The position numbers and the translations under genes were made by a program. The notes under the pieces were generated by a model. The model was not told the origin of the DNA. It did not search any database and worked only from the letters and a program-made list of their open reading frames with translations. Below, in pieces: positions 43,637-51,611 of a stretch of DNA of 64,000 bases; positions within the stretch are counted from its first letter, which is position 1, and the number at the start of each line of letters is the position of its first letter. Source of the DNA: Spongiactinospora sp. TRM90649 (GTDB lineage Bacteria; Actinomycetota; Actinomycetes; Streptosporangiales; Streptosporangiaceae); NCBI RefSeq assembly GCF_029382225.1, contig NZ_JARLTC010000044.1:1-64000 (forward strand). The letters run 5' to 3'.

Positions 43637-44245
43637 CTACACGTGCGGAGTGGGGATCGGACAGGTGCTCTGGTCGGCGTCATCGAAAAGCCAGACGATC
43701 TTTTCGCCCAGGGGGTGCAACTGCCCGAGCAGATCTTGCACCGCTTCCAACAGGTCAGCGGTCGGGTCGGAATCGGCCTCTTGCTGCCGCACGGGTAGCA
43801 CCTGCAGAAGCCGCTTGCGCGCTTGGGTGAGGGCGTGCTCGACACTGGCCAGCAGTCGCTCGGCCTCGGCCCTGGCCACGGCGCGTTTGAGCAGTCCGAC
43901 ACGCAACTGAATCAGCAACTGGCGGGCGGTGTACAGATAAGGAATGGCGGAGGTCTGGGCGACACTGCGACCGGGCTCGTTCTCCACCTGCAACACCACC
44001 AGCAGCATCGCGATGTCCTCACACACCTCGGCCAGAACGCCCGTAGGCGGCTCTGTGATAGCTGCGACAGGATCCGGCCGCGTGACGCCGTGCAGCGCGA
44101 AGATGGCCTCCTTGCCAGCCCGCAGATCCAGTACGCCCTCGATCGCCGCGACGGTCGAGGCCCGGGTCTGAGCCAGCAGAGCATCAAGCTCCTCCTCACC
44201 CTCACTGTCGTCAGGGTTCAGCCAGTCCCTCCATCGCCTGCTCAT
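43637..44245 (-). CDS. Unknown helical protein, 202 aa, coupled to ECF sigma factor
   Basis: ATG 44245 overlaps the sigma gene's stop (ATGA). The protein is almost entirely helical and Leu/Ala-rich, with an acidic N-terminus (PDDSEGEEELDALL) and amphipathic stretches (ARQLLIQLRVGLLKRAVARA, LLEAVQDLLGQLH). It has no Cys and no membrane segment, so it is not a typical ZAS anti-sigma factor, yet its coupling to the sigma gene makes a soluble anti-sigma or sigma-partner role plausible. This is inference. Confidence 0.6.
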   Translation of the reverse strand: MSRRWRDWLNPDDSEGEEELDALLAQTRASTVAAIEGVLDLRAGKEAIFALHGVTRPDPVAAITEPPTGVLAEVCEDIAMLLVVLQVENEPGRSVAQTSAIPYLYTARQLLIQLRVGLLKRAVARAEAERLLASVEHALTQARKRLLQVLPVRQQEADSDPTADLLEAVQDLLGQLHPLGEKIVWLFDDADQSTCPIPTPHV

Positions 44246-44784
44246 CGCGCCTGCCTCCAAGTCGATTCCAACGCCGCCTTCAGGGCGCGCTTGGCCTTGA
44301 ACAAGTTCTGCCGGACCGCTGCCGGTCGCACCCCCAGCGCCTCAGCGATCTCCGCCGGGGAGAACCCGTCCACACACCACGCCAGCGCTTGCCGTTGCTT
44401 GACAGGCAGCATCCTCAGCGCCGCGACCACCTCGCGCTCCTCGGCACGCAGCTCCACGGCCAGCGCCGTTGACAGTGGATCCGTCCGCTCGGGCAATTGA
44501 TCGCTCAAGGTTTCCCGCTGCCGGGCCCGCCATCGGTCGCTGAGGTCGTTCTGCGCCACCCGGCGCAACCACGCCTTGGGGTGACGCAGGCTGTCCCATA
44601 CTCCGAAGGCCTTGACGAAGGCGCTTTGCGCCACGTCTGCAGCGGTCTCCCCATCAGCGCCCAGCGCCATGACGAAGTACACCAACGACGCCATTTCCCG
44701 GTCGTAGAACTCCGAGAAGTCCACGACGGACACCGCCTGCGACACCGTCGAAAGACCAACAGGAGGATCTAACTCATCGTCCAC
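44242..44784 (-). CDS. ECF-type RNA polymerase sigma factor
   Basis: 180 residues. Region 2 covers about 22-85 (FSEFYDREMASLVYFVMALG, DVAQSAFVKAFGVWDSLRHP, AWLRRVAQNDLSDRW) and region 4 about 120-170 (LRMLPVKQRQALAWCVDGFS, PAEIAEALGVRPAAVRQNLF). There is no region 1 or 3, as expected for an ECF sigma. It overlaps the small Cys protein upstream and the 202-aa protein downstream, so its dosage is tied to theirs. It would direct transcription of its own operon and perhaps other promoters; the signal is unknown. Confidence 0.88.
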   Translation of the reverse strand: MDDELDPPVGLSTVSQAVSVVDFSEFYDREMASLVYFVMALGADGETAADVAQSAFVKAFGVWDSLRHPKAWLRRVAQNDLSDRWRARQRETLSDQLPERTDPLSTALAVELRAEEREVVAALRMLPVKQRQALAWCVDGFSPAEIAEALGVRPAAVRQNLFKAKRALKAALESTWRQAR

Positions 44785-44986
44785 GCCGACCTCCCGGATG
44801 CGTCCCCCGGTGTGGGCGGACGGAGGTCAGATGCCAGCCCCTGCCGACAGGACAGCCGTACACCCGCAGCCGCCCGCCCACCCGCGCGAGGTGCTTCTGG
44901 GCAGAGCGCGCGGCAGACGATCTGCTCGGGTGGCTGACCTTCCCGCACCACTGGCCCGTTCGTGAATCGGCAATCGCCAGGTTCAT
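44774..44986 (-). CDS. Small Cys-containing protein leading the ECF-sigma operon
   Basis: 70 residues from ATG 44986. The body is KVSHPSRSSAARSAQKHLAR followed by LRVYGCPVGRGWHLTS, a pattern like small actinobacterial proteins that end in a Cys-Pro/Gly-Trp-His-Leu motif and may bind metal (here only two Cys, in QWCGK and YGCPV). The last 11 bases overlap the sigma gene start, giving translational coupling. It is easily missed because larger shadow frames overlap it. Function unknown. Confidence 0.5.
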   Translation of the reverse strand: MNLAIADSRTGQWCGKVSHPSRSSAARSAQKHLARVGGRLRVYGCPVGRGWHLTSVRPHRGTHPGGRRGR

Positions 44987-45167
44987 GATCGATCACCTTC
45001 CCTTCAGCCGCTCCAGGCAGGCACCCTCGCCACCGAGGTGTCACTACATAGACGGTCAGCCGCCGCGAGCGTTACCTCCGTTCAGCGGGGGCGGCCCTGA
45101 TGACCTCACGTAATCAGGTGGTGTCTCTGGCCCGACTCCCGATGACGATCCCGGCAGGCTGGGTGGT
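44987..45167. other. Intergenic region upstream of ECF-sigma operon
   Basis: No gene is seen. This stretch should contain the promoter of the leftward sigma operon. A short segment near 45040-45060 is relatively AT-rich (TCACTACATAGACGG); no sigma motif can be assigned with confidence. Confidence 0.35.
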
Positions 45168-46250
45168 TCATTCGTCGAGGAACACCTGGCCGTCGGCGTC
45201 GAGCCGCTGTTGCGCGGCGGAGATGATCGTCCGAGCGTGCGCGATATGCGCGGCGGAAGGTCGGCGGCTGATCGCGGTGACGTTCGCGCGGACCTGATCG
45301 GGGTTGGTGAAGCCCGCCAGGACGACGCCGTTGCCAGTGCGATTCAGACAGGACCACAAGGCGAGGGCCAGCAGATCGTGACGGTCGGGGGCGATCCTGT
45401 CCTGCAGGTGGCCGAGAGCCTCGTCGAGGACGGCCAGCGCGGGCGCGGTGAACCATCGTTTGCGGGCCCGGTGGTCGCCGTCGGTGAAGCTGGGCGGCTG
45501 CTCGGGCCGGTAGGAGCGGGTCAAAAGCCCCTGGCCCAAGGGCTTGTTGATGAGGACCCCGCAGTCGTGCTGGTCGGCGAAAGCGAAGATCCCTTCGGTG
45601 CTGGTGGCGGGAGTGAGCAGGTTGTCGCGCACGGCGAGAATGTCCGGTCGCACATGGTCGAACAACGCCATGAACCGGGCGATCTTGTCACCACGCAGAG
45701 CGGCCACGGTCGACAGCCGGTCGGGAGCGAAGCGGTGCGGGCCACGCAGGCTGATCGCCCGGATGAGGCCTTCGGCCTTGAAGGTGTGCATAGCCTCGAT
45801 CGCGGGCTGGAGCCAGCGGTCGCCTTCGCCGAAGTCATGGTGGTGCAGCCCATAGATGTCGAGGTGATCAGTGCCGAGGTTGTCGAGACTCTGGCCGAGC
45901 TGGCGGCGCATATGGGCAGGGTCGAAGCCGTGCGCGGCCGTACCGGCGAAGTATCCGACTTTGGAGGACACGACGATCTGCCCGCGCGGGACCTGGGTGA
46001 GCAGATGTCCCAGCCGCCGTTCGGACAGGCCATGACCATAGACATCGGCGGTGTCATAAAGCCGGACGCCCAGCTCCCACGCGGTCTCCAGACCGGCGCG
46101 AGCGGCCCCTTCATCGGCACCGGTGGACCACCCCATCGGCATGCCGAGATTGTGATCGGGGCCACCGATCGCCCAGCAGCCGACGCCGAGGGCCGGGACG
46201 ATGATGCCGGTCCGTCCGAGTGTCCGGTGGGCAAGCGGGTGCGCGGTCAT
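45168..46250 (-). CDS. Aldo/keto reductase
   Basis: 360 residues, start ATG 46250. The AKR barrel is clear: LGRTGIIVPALGVGCWAIGG at the N-terminus, LYDTADVYGHGLSERRLG with the catalytic Asp and Tyr, VVSSKVGYF with the catalytic Lys, and DHLDIYGLHHHDFGEGD with His. The C-terminal cofactor end (LNRTGNGVVLAGFTNPDQVR) binds NADP(H). It reduces a carbonyl using NADPH. It lies 88 bases downstream of the HTH regulator on the same strand and next to the radical SAM operon, so it may act in that pathway. Confidence 0.88.
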   Translation of the reverse strand: MTAHPLAHRTLGRTGIIVPALGVGCWAIGGPDHNLGMPMGWSTGADEGAARAGLETAWELGVRLYDTADVYGHGLSERRLGHLLTQVPRGQIVVSSKVGYFAGTAAHGFDPAHMRRQLGQSLDNLGTDHLDIYGLHHHDFGEGDRWLQPAIEAMHTFKAEGLIRAISLRGPHRFAPDRLSTVAALRGDKIARFMALFDHVRPDILAVRDNLLTPATSTEGIFAFADQHDCGVLINKPLGQGLLTRSYRPEQPPSFTDGDHRARKRWFTAPALAVLDEALGHLQDRIAPDRHDLLALALWSCLNRTGNGVVLAGFTNPDQVRANVTAISRRPSAAHIAHARTIISAAQQRLDADGQVFLDE

Positions 46251-46338
46251 CGCCAGGGAGCCTCTCGCTGGGGGCGGAACCCCATCATGAGCGCTGGAAG
46301 CTGCATCAGGGCAGTGTTTACCCCGGACGCTGGCCGGT

Positions 46339-47190
46339 TCAGGCGGGCCGGCTGTCGCCGATGACGGCCTGCCACTCCTCGAGGATGAAGTCGTACAGCT
46401 CACCGGGTCGTTCGCACACGAAGACGGGGACGCTGGCGGCCCGGGTGCGGGCGTGGCTGTAGAAGCCGAGCACAGCGGTGTCATCAAGCCGGTAGAAGGA
46501 GAACATGCGATCACCGGCCCGGTAGTAGATCTCGATGGTCGCGCCCATCTGGCTGCGCAGCGCGGCGTAGTCGGCCCGGGTGTCGGTGATGCGACGCCGG
46601 AGTTCGGCGACGGTGAGGTCGAAGCGGGCGGCCAGCACGGCGACGGTGCGCTCGTCGTCGGGGTCGGCCAGCACCACGCGGATGCGAGCGCCGGGCCGCG
46701 CGGCCAGGCGGGACAGGTCGCGGGCGTGCATCCGCGCCCACGTCTGTCCGTAGGCCATGTAGATGTCCAGCTCCCGGACATCGGCGAACAGGGCGCTCCA
46801 TTGCATGTCGGTGAGGTAGGTCGTGCCGATCCTGGTCAGGCCGGCGGTTCGAACATCGGCCAGGATGTCCTCGCTCAGCGGCCGGTGATCCGGTGTCGCG
46901 GTGGCGAAGGCGGCCAGCCGGTTCCAGGCCACCAGCCAGCGAGGGTCCTCGCCGGGATTGATCCCGCACGCCTGCAGAAAGGTGAGCATCATTGTCTTGC
47001 GCGGCAGGCGCTTGCCACCGAGCATGTCTCCGGTGCTGCTGCGGGGAAGGCTGCGTCCCTGGCGGCGGGCGCGCTGTTCCAGCTCCCGCAAAGAGGGATT
47101 GCCCGCGAGAAGCTGGGCGCGGCGCAGACATACCGCGAGGTCGGCCACGGTGTGCGCCTGGGTGGGATCCAGTTCTTCGGGGAGCGGCAC
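46339..47190 (-). CDS. HTH regulator divergent from radical SAM operon
   Basis: 283 residues from GTG 47190, with AGGAG six bases upstream; a longer frame to 47298 lacks a start signal. The N-terminal 90 residues are XRE-like (DLAVCLRRAQLLAGNPSLRE, then LPRKTMMLTFLQACGI). The C-terminal 170 residues look like a sensor or PLD-like fold: MYMAYGQTW-type region, RIRVVLADPDDERTVAVLAA and MFSFYRLDDTAVLGFYSHAR. It has no membrane segment. It is divergent from the six-gene operon and a CTGTCCG direct repeat lies between them, so it is probably their regulator and autoregulated. Confidence 0.75.
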   Translation of the reverse strand: MPLPEELDPTQAHTVADLAVCLRRAQLLAGNPSLRELEQRARRQGRSLPRSSTGDMLGGKRLPRKTMMLTFLQACGINPGEDPRWLVAWNRLAAFATATPDHRPLSEDILADVRTAGLTRIGTTYLTDMQWSALFADVRELDIYMAYGQTWARMHARDLSRLAARPGARIRVVLADPDDERTVAVLAARFDLTVAELRRRITDTRADYAALRSQMGATIEIYYRAGDRMFSFYRLDDTAVLGFYSHARTRAASVPVFVCERPGELYDFILEEWQAVIGDSRPA

Positions 47191-47215
47191 GAGACTCCTG
47201 ATCGACGGCGTCCAG

Positions 47216-47232
47216 CTGTCCGAAACTGTCCG
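47216..47232 (-). promoter_or_regulatory. CTGTCCG direct repeat, 10-bp period (probable operator)
   Basis: CTGTCCG occurs at 47216-47222 and again at 47226-47232, separated by one helical turn; on the minus strand it reads CGGACAGTTTCGGACAG. It is located 26-42 bases upstream of the regulator's GTG and about 160 bases before the radical SAM ATG. The spacing suits a dimeric regulator or tandem monomers. Binding by the adjacent HTH protein is inference. Confidence 0.5.
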
Positions 47233-47388
47233 TGCAGTGTAGCGATGCGATCGTTCGCCACAGGGCTGATTCGCAGGTGAGCGGCTGTGACCTGGCATGG
47301 ATGAGTCCGGGTCCGTCCGCGCCTCTTGGCGGCCTTCCTGTGATCGCGTGTGCTGGCCTCAGAGCCCGAGGCGACAGGAGCGAGGCCG

Positions 47389-49551
47389 ATGACCACGACC
47401 ACGGCACACCAGCGCACGGCAGTCGTCGACGAGGCGTGGGGCAGTCGGCTGATCGCCGCGGTCGAGCACGCCACCGGTCATCGGCTGAACCAGGACCGGC
47501 GTGAGGTGCTACTGCGGATTCCGGCCGGCCAGCCGAACGTACTGTGCCACGCCCTCACTGGGGTCATGCCGGGAAAGGTCAGCGTGACCGGGACTCTCGA
47601 GCAGCGGCTGGTGGTAGCCGAACGTGCGCGGAACCTGGGCGGGTGGACCTTCGCCGATCTGGAGGGGCGTCCGCACGCCGCGCGGGACTGGCCCGAGTGG
47701 ACGAACGGGCATCTCATGATCGACCAGCCGGAGGAGTGGCTGTCCGGAGGCCAGGTCAGCGTGGAGGGCGCTGAGCGGCTGCAACGGCCGCGAGTGCTGT
47801 TGGCCTCTCTATATCACCCGGAGTGGTTCCCGCTGCCGCGCTTCCCGTTGGCGATTTCCGATTTGGCGCGGGCCGCCCGCCGTACACTGCTCGGCCAGAT
47901 CACCCTGGTGGACATGCAGCTGAAGGTCAGCTTCGCCGACCTGCTCGCGGCGGTCGCCGCCGACGAGCCCGACATCGTCGGAGTGTCGGCGACGTTCGGC
48001 CAGCACGACCTGATGATCGCCCTGCTGGACCACCTGTACGCTTTGCCCGCACCGCCGCTGGTTCTGGCCGGGGGCAGCCTCACCGTCCGCAACGAAGCGC
48101 TCCTGCTCGACAGCTACCCCGAACTGCTGATCGCCCGTGGCGCCGGGGAGACCACGATCGCCGACACGCTCAGCCACTATCACGGGGACCTGCCACTGGC
48201 CGCGATCCCGGGTCTGGGCTACGCCGGCGCCGCGCGCGGTGGCGGCATGGCGGTACACCCGCGTCGGCGCACCGCCAAGGTGCCCAACGCCCGCCTGGTT
48301 GACTTTCTGCCTGAACTCGACCTGCTGGAGCGCACTCTGGAGTGCCATGGAGTGGCCCAGGTGGAGGCCTCGCGCGGCTGTACCTCGGCGTGCGGTTTCT
48401 GCCCGCGCGGTCACAAGGGGCTATGGGCTGCGGGCTCGGCCCAGCAGCTCGCCGTCGTGCTGCCTGAGCTCACCCGCACCTTCGATCGGCACCCGGACAT
48501 CTCCAAGACCCTCTACCTGGTGGATGAGGAGTTCTTCGGCCGCGACCAGGGCGCCGTGGCCCGTGGCCTGGAGCTGGCGGGCCTGCTGCACGGCGCCGGT
48601 TTCGCGTGGGAGTCCTCCTGCCGCGTCGATCAGGTCGTCAGTCCGGAGCAGGATCGGGACTGGCACGTGGAGCGGGCCCGGATGTGGCGGCGCCTGAACG
48701 GGCTCGGGCTGCGCCGGATGTTGTTCGGCGTGGAGTCCGGCGTCGACTCCATCCTGACTCGGTTCAACAAGGACGCCACTGGCGAGCAGAACGCTCTGGC
48801 GATCCGCACGCTGAGTGCGCTGGGCGTGCCGACGCGCTTCACCTACATCACCTTCGACCAGCTGATGAGCTTGACCGAGCTGCGCGCCACGCACGCCTTC
48901 CAGGGGCGGACCGATCTGCTGCTGGCCCCGCAGCCGCACCTGAGCGTAGAGGAGATCGTCGACGGCGTCCGTGACCCGGTCTGGGTCGCCGCGCACACGT
49001 CGGGCCGTCCCTTCCATGCCGGTATCTCCTACATGTTGGTCTCGATGGAGTGCCTGATCGGGGCGGCTTACACCCGCGCGGTCGCCGCGCACGGGCTGAG
49101 TGGCGCGATCGATCCCAGCATGGGCCGCATCGAGGCGCGCTTCGCCGATCAGCGCATCGGCGCCTGCTCGGTGCACGCGCAGATGTGGGTGGATCGCACC
49201 TTCGCCCTCGACTACACCCTGAAGAGCCTGGAGAAGATCGTGGACGGGACGCAGCGGGCCGTCCTGCACGCCGCGCGGGTCACGATCCGCGCGGCCGCCT
49301 ACACGGTGTTCACCGCCATGCTCGCCCTCATCGAGCACACCGCCCCCTCCTCTGAGCTGAGCGAGCAGGCGCTGCGCGCGCTGATGGATGAGCAACTGCG
49401 CCACCTCCAAGAGGCCCTCAGCCGTCCCATCAGCCAGGCTTTACCGCTGTTGTCGCCCGAGAACGCCCAGCTCTTGCGTGCCGAGCACCGGCGCTGGCTC
49501 GCCGGTACCGGTTGGCGGCTCATCAACGCCGCCGACGCCTGCGGCGCCTGA
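47389..49551 (+). CDS. B12-binding-type radical SAM enzyme
   Basis: 720 residues, start ATG 47389 with ACAGGAG upstream. Residues about 130-290 resemble a cobalamin-binding fold (RVLLASLYHPEWFPLPRF, EPDIVGVSATFGQHD, PPLVLAGGSLTV, LIARGAGETTIAD), though the DxHxxG base-off motif is not evident. The radical SAM barrel follows, with CTSACGFC (Cys331, Cys335, Cys338) coordinating the 4Fe-4S cluster, then LYLVDEEFFG and RMLFGVESGVDSILTRFNKD. The last 200 residues are helical and not recognised. It should generate a 5'-deoxyadenosyl radical for methylation or rearrangement of an unknown substrate. First gene of a six-gene operon. Confidence 0.88.
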   Translation: MTTTTAHQRTAVVDEAWGSRLIAAVEHATGHRLNQDRREVLLRIPAGQPNVLCHALTGVMPGKVSVTGTLEQRLVVAERARNLGGWTFADLEGRPHAARDWPEWTNGHLMIDQPEEWLSGGQVSVEGAERLQRPRVLLASLYHPEWFPLPRFPLAISDLARAARRTLLGQITLVDMQLKVSFADLLAAVAADEPDIVGVSATFGQHDLMIALLDHLYALPAPPLVLAGGSLTVRNEALLLDSYPELLIARGAGETTIADTLSHYHGDLPLAAIPGLGYAGAARGGGMAVHPRRRTAKVPNARLVDFLPELDLLERTLECHGVAQVEASRGCTSACGFCPRGHKGLWAAGSAQQLAVVLPELTRTFDRHPDISKTLYLVDEEFFGRDQGAVARGLELAGLLHGAGFAWESSCRVDQVVSPEQDRDWHVERARMWRRLNGLGLRRMLFGVESGVDSILTRFNKDATGEQNALAIRTLSALGVPTRFTYITFDQLMSLTELRATHAFQGRTDLLLAPQPHLSVEEIVDGVRDPVWVAAHTSGRPFHAGISYMLVSMECLIGAAYTRAVAAHGLSGAIDPSMGRIEARFADQRIGACSVHAQMWVDRTFALDYTLKSLEKIVDGTQRAVLHAARVTIRAAAYTVFTAMLALIEHTAPSSELSEQALRALMDEQLRHLQEALSRPISQALPLLSPENAQLLRAEHRRWLAGTGWRLINAADACGA

Positions 49552-49653
49552 CCGGCTGTCGGTCTCACCGCAAAAGCCGGACGAACGCATCGGGGCCGGG
49601 TGAGGATCGAGCCAGCACCATCAGACCCGGCGGACGAAGGAGGCACGACCACC

Positions 49654-50373
49654 GTGGCCATACGGCAGGCGCAGCGAGGACGGCTGATCGTCCTGGAAGG
49701 CCCAGACGGGATCGGCAAGACGACCCTTGCGCAAGCCCTGGCCGACACGATCTACTCCGACGCCGTCCCCGGCACGCCCGCAGTCGGGGCGCAGCTGGTG
49801 TTCGTGCCGCGACGGCAGATCAGCCAGACCTCCCCCTACGCCCGCACTCTGATGACCCGGCTGGCCACCATGCTGTGGCACTCGGGCGATGCCCCCGATC
49901 TGACCGACGACTTCTGGGTGCACTTGCAGGCCTCCTGGTACAGCGCGCTGCGCACCAGCGTGGTTGACCCCGTCCTCGCCGTCGGCCATGACGTGATCAT
50001 GGACGGTTGGTGGTTCAAGTTCTTCTCCAAGCTCCTGTTGCAAGGCTGGACTCAACCGGACCTCGATGTGATCTTCGGCAGGGTGGCGGGCCCGGACGCG
50101 GTGATCGTGCTTACCGCCGACCTCGGTGCCCTGTATGACCGGCGCGGTGATTTCCAGCCTCGCGAGATGGGCATGCACGCCGGAGTCAGCGACTACGGCC
50201 GCCAGGCGTTCATCACCTACCAGCACGACGGGCTGAAGAACCTGCTCGCTTACGCCGACCAACACCGCTGGGCCGTCCTCGACCTGGACGCGGCCGCCTC
50301 GGTTGCCGACACCCTCGACCTGCTGCGGCCCCTGATCGCCCCCCTGCGACGACCCGAAGGAGAGCCCCTGTGA
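49654..50373 (+). CDS. Thymidylate-kinase-like P-loop kinase
   Basis: 239 residues from GTG 49654, with GAAGGAGG ten bases upstream; GTG 49600 would extend it. The P-loop LIVLEGPDGIGKTTLAQAL is of the dTMP-kinase type and is followed by VDPVLAVGHDVIMDGWWFKF, where dTMP kinases have DR(Y/F), then VIVLTADLGALYDRRGDFQP (lid region with Arg pair). It probably phosphorylates a nucleotide or nucleotide-like intermediate. The location between a radical SAM enzyme and an aminotransferase argues for a pathway-specific kinase, not a housekeeping one. Confidence 0.82.
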   Translation: MAIRQAQRGRLIVLEGPDGIGKTTLAQALADTIYSDAVPGTPAVGAQLVFVPRRQISQTSPYARTLMTRLATMLWHSGDAPDLTDDFWVHLQASWYSALRTSVVDPVLAVGHDVIMDGWWFKFFSKLLLQGWTQPDLDVIFGRVAGPDAVIVLTADLGALYDRRGDFQPREMGMHAGVSDYGRQAFITYQHDGLKNLLAYADQHRWAVLDLDAAASVADTLDLLRPLIAPLRRPEGEPL

Positions 50374-51611
50374 TGACCGCGCTGGCCGCACACGGCGGAC
50401 CCATGACCCTGGAGGCGCCCAGGCCGCACTACCAGTGGCCCATCATCGACGCCTCCCTGGAAAAGGCGATCCTCGACCAAGCTCACCGCTCTTTGTCCGA
50501 TCGCGACGCCACCGGCATCATCGGCGAGTACGAGCAGGCCTTCGCCGCCTTTCTCGGCCTGCAGCCCGGCCAGGTCGTGTCGATGGCCTCCGGGACCGCC
50601 GCCATCCACGCCACGGGCCACATCCTCGGCCTGCGCCCCGGCGATGCGATCCTCGCCCCCGCCTACACCTTCCTGGCCACCGCTTCCCCGTTCGCCTTCG
50701 AAGGCATCGAGGTCGTCTTCTGTGACGCAGACCCCACCACCGGGAACGTGAGCGCGCAGAGCCTGGCCGATCGGATGCAGCCGAACGTGAAAGCGGTGAT
50801 CGTCACTCACATGTGGGGCATCCCATGCCCGATGGACGAGATCGCCGCCTTCTGCGCCGAGCACGACCTGGCCCTGCTGGAGGACTGCTCCCACGCCCAC
50901 TTCGCCCGATGGGACGACCGGCCCGTCGGCACCTGGGGCGACCTGGCGGTCTTCTCCACCAACCAGAAGGCCATCACCACCGGGGAAGGTGGCATGTTGG
51001 TGGCCCGCGACCCGCGTCTGCGTGAGCTGGCCGTCCTGTTCGCCCACTACAACAAACGCTCCCGCGCCGAGATCGCCCCCAGCTCCGCGCACTTCCCGTT
51101 CGCCTTCACCGGCATGGGCCTCAAAGAGCGGATGACCACACTCGGCGCCGCCATCGGCGTCCACCAGCTCGCCCGCGCCGCCCATATCGAGGCCCACCGC
51201 CGCCACAACCTCGACACCTTCACCAAAGCGCTGGACGGCAACCCCGTCATCGCCCCCATCGTCGCGCCCGAGCGTGGTACCCACGGCCTGTACGTCCTCG
51301 GCTTGCGTTTCAACCCAGACCAAGCCAGCGTGACCCGAGATGAGTTCGTCCGGCTGTGCGTCGCCGAAGGCGCGCTGGACGTCGATGCGCCCGGCTCCAC
51401 CCGCGACATCTCCGCCGAGCCGCTGTTCGCACGCCGAGACCCGCACGCCAGCTGGACACCCGCCCCCATTCACCCGGTCGACTTGCCCGGCGTGTCCGCC
51501 TTCCAGGACGCCTTCATCAAGATCCCAGCTTGGGGATACTCCGGCGATGAGGAACTGCTGGACGGTTACCTGGCCGCGCTGGCCAAGGTCAGCGAGCACG
51601 TGGCCCGATGA
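50370..51611 (+). CDS. DegT/DnrJ/EryC1/StrS-family aminotransferase
   Basis: 413 residues from GTG 50370 (ATG 50373 alternative), with AAGGAGAG upstream and overlap with the kinase stop. PLP-dependent fold type I landmarks are SGTAAIHATGHILGLRPGD, APAYTFLATASPFAFEG, HMWGIPCPMDE, LLEDCSHAHFARW and the Schiff-base Lys in FSTNQKAITTGEGG (about residue 200). These enzymes aminate keto-sugars or cyclitols bound to nucleotides or free. It suggests the pathway builds an amino-sugar-like or amino-cyclitol-like group. Confidence 0.9.
   Translation: MMTALAAHGGPMTLEAPRPHYQWPIIDASLEKAILDQAHRSLSDRDATGIIGEYEQAFAAFLGLQPGQVVSMASGTAAIHATGHILGLRPGDAILAPAYTFLATASPFAFEGIEVVFCDADPTTGNVSAQSLADRMQPNVKAVIVTHMWGIPCPMDEIAAFCAEHDLALLEDCSHAHFARWDDRPVGTWGDLAVFSTNQKAITTGEGGMLVARDPRLRELAVLFAHYNKRSRAEIAPSSAHFPFAFTGMGLKERMTTLGAAIGVHQLARAAHIEAHRRHNLDTFTKALDGNPVIAPIVAPERGTHGLYVLGLRFNPDQASVTRDEFVRLCVAEGALDVDAPGSTRDISAEPLFARRDPHASWTPAPIHPVDLPGVSAFQDAFIKIPAWGYSGDEELLDGYLAALAKVSEHVAR

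Noticed and set aside
42283..43830. 515-codon plus-strand frame opposite the ECF-sigma operon
   Set aside because: Arg/Gly/His-rich shadow of the 356- and 495-aa genes; no start signal or domain.
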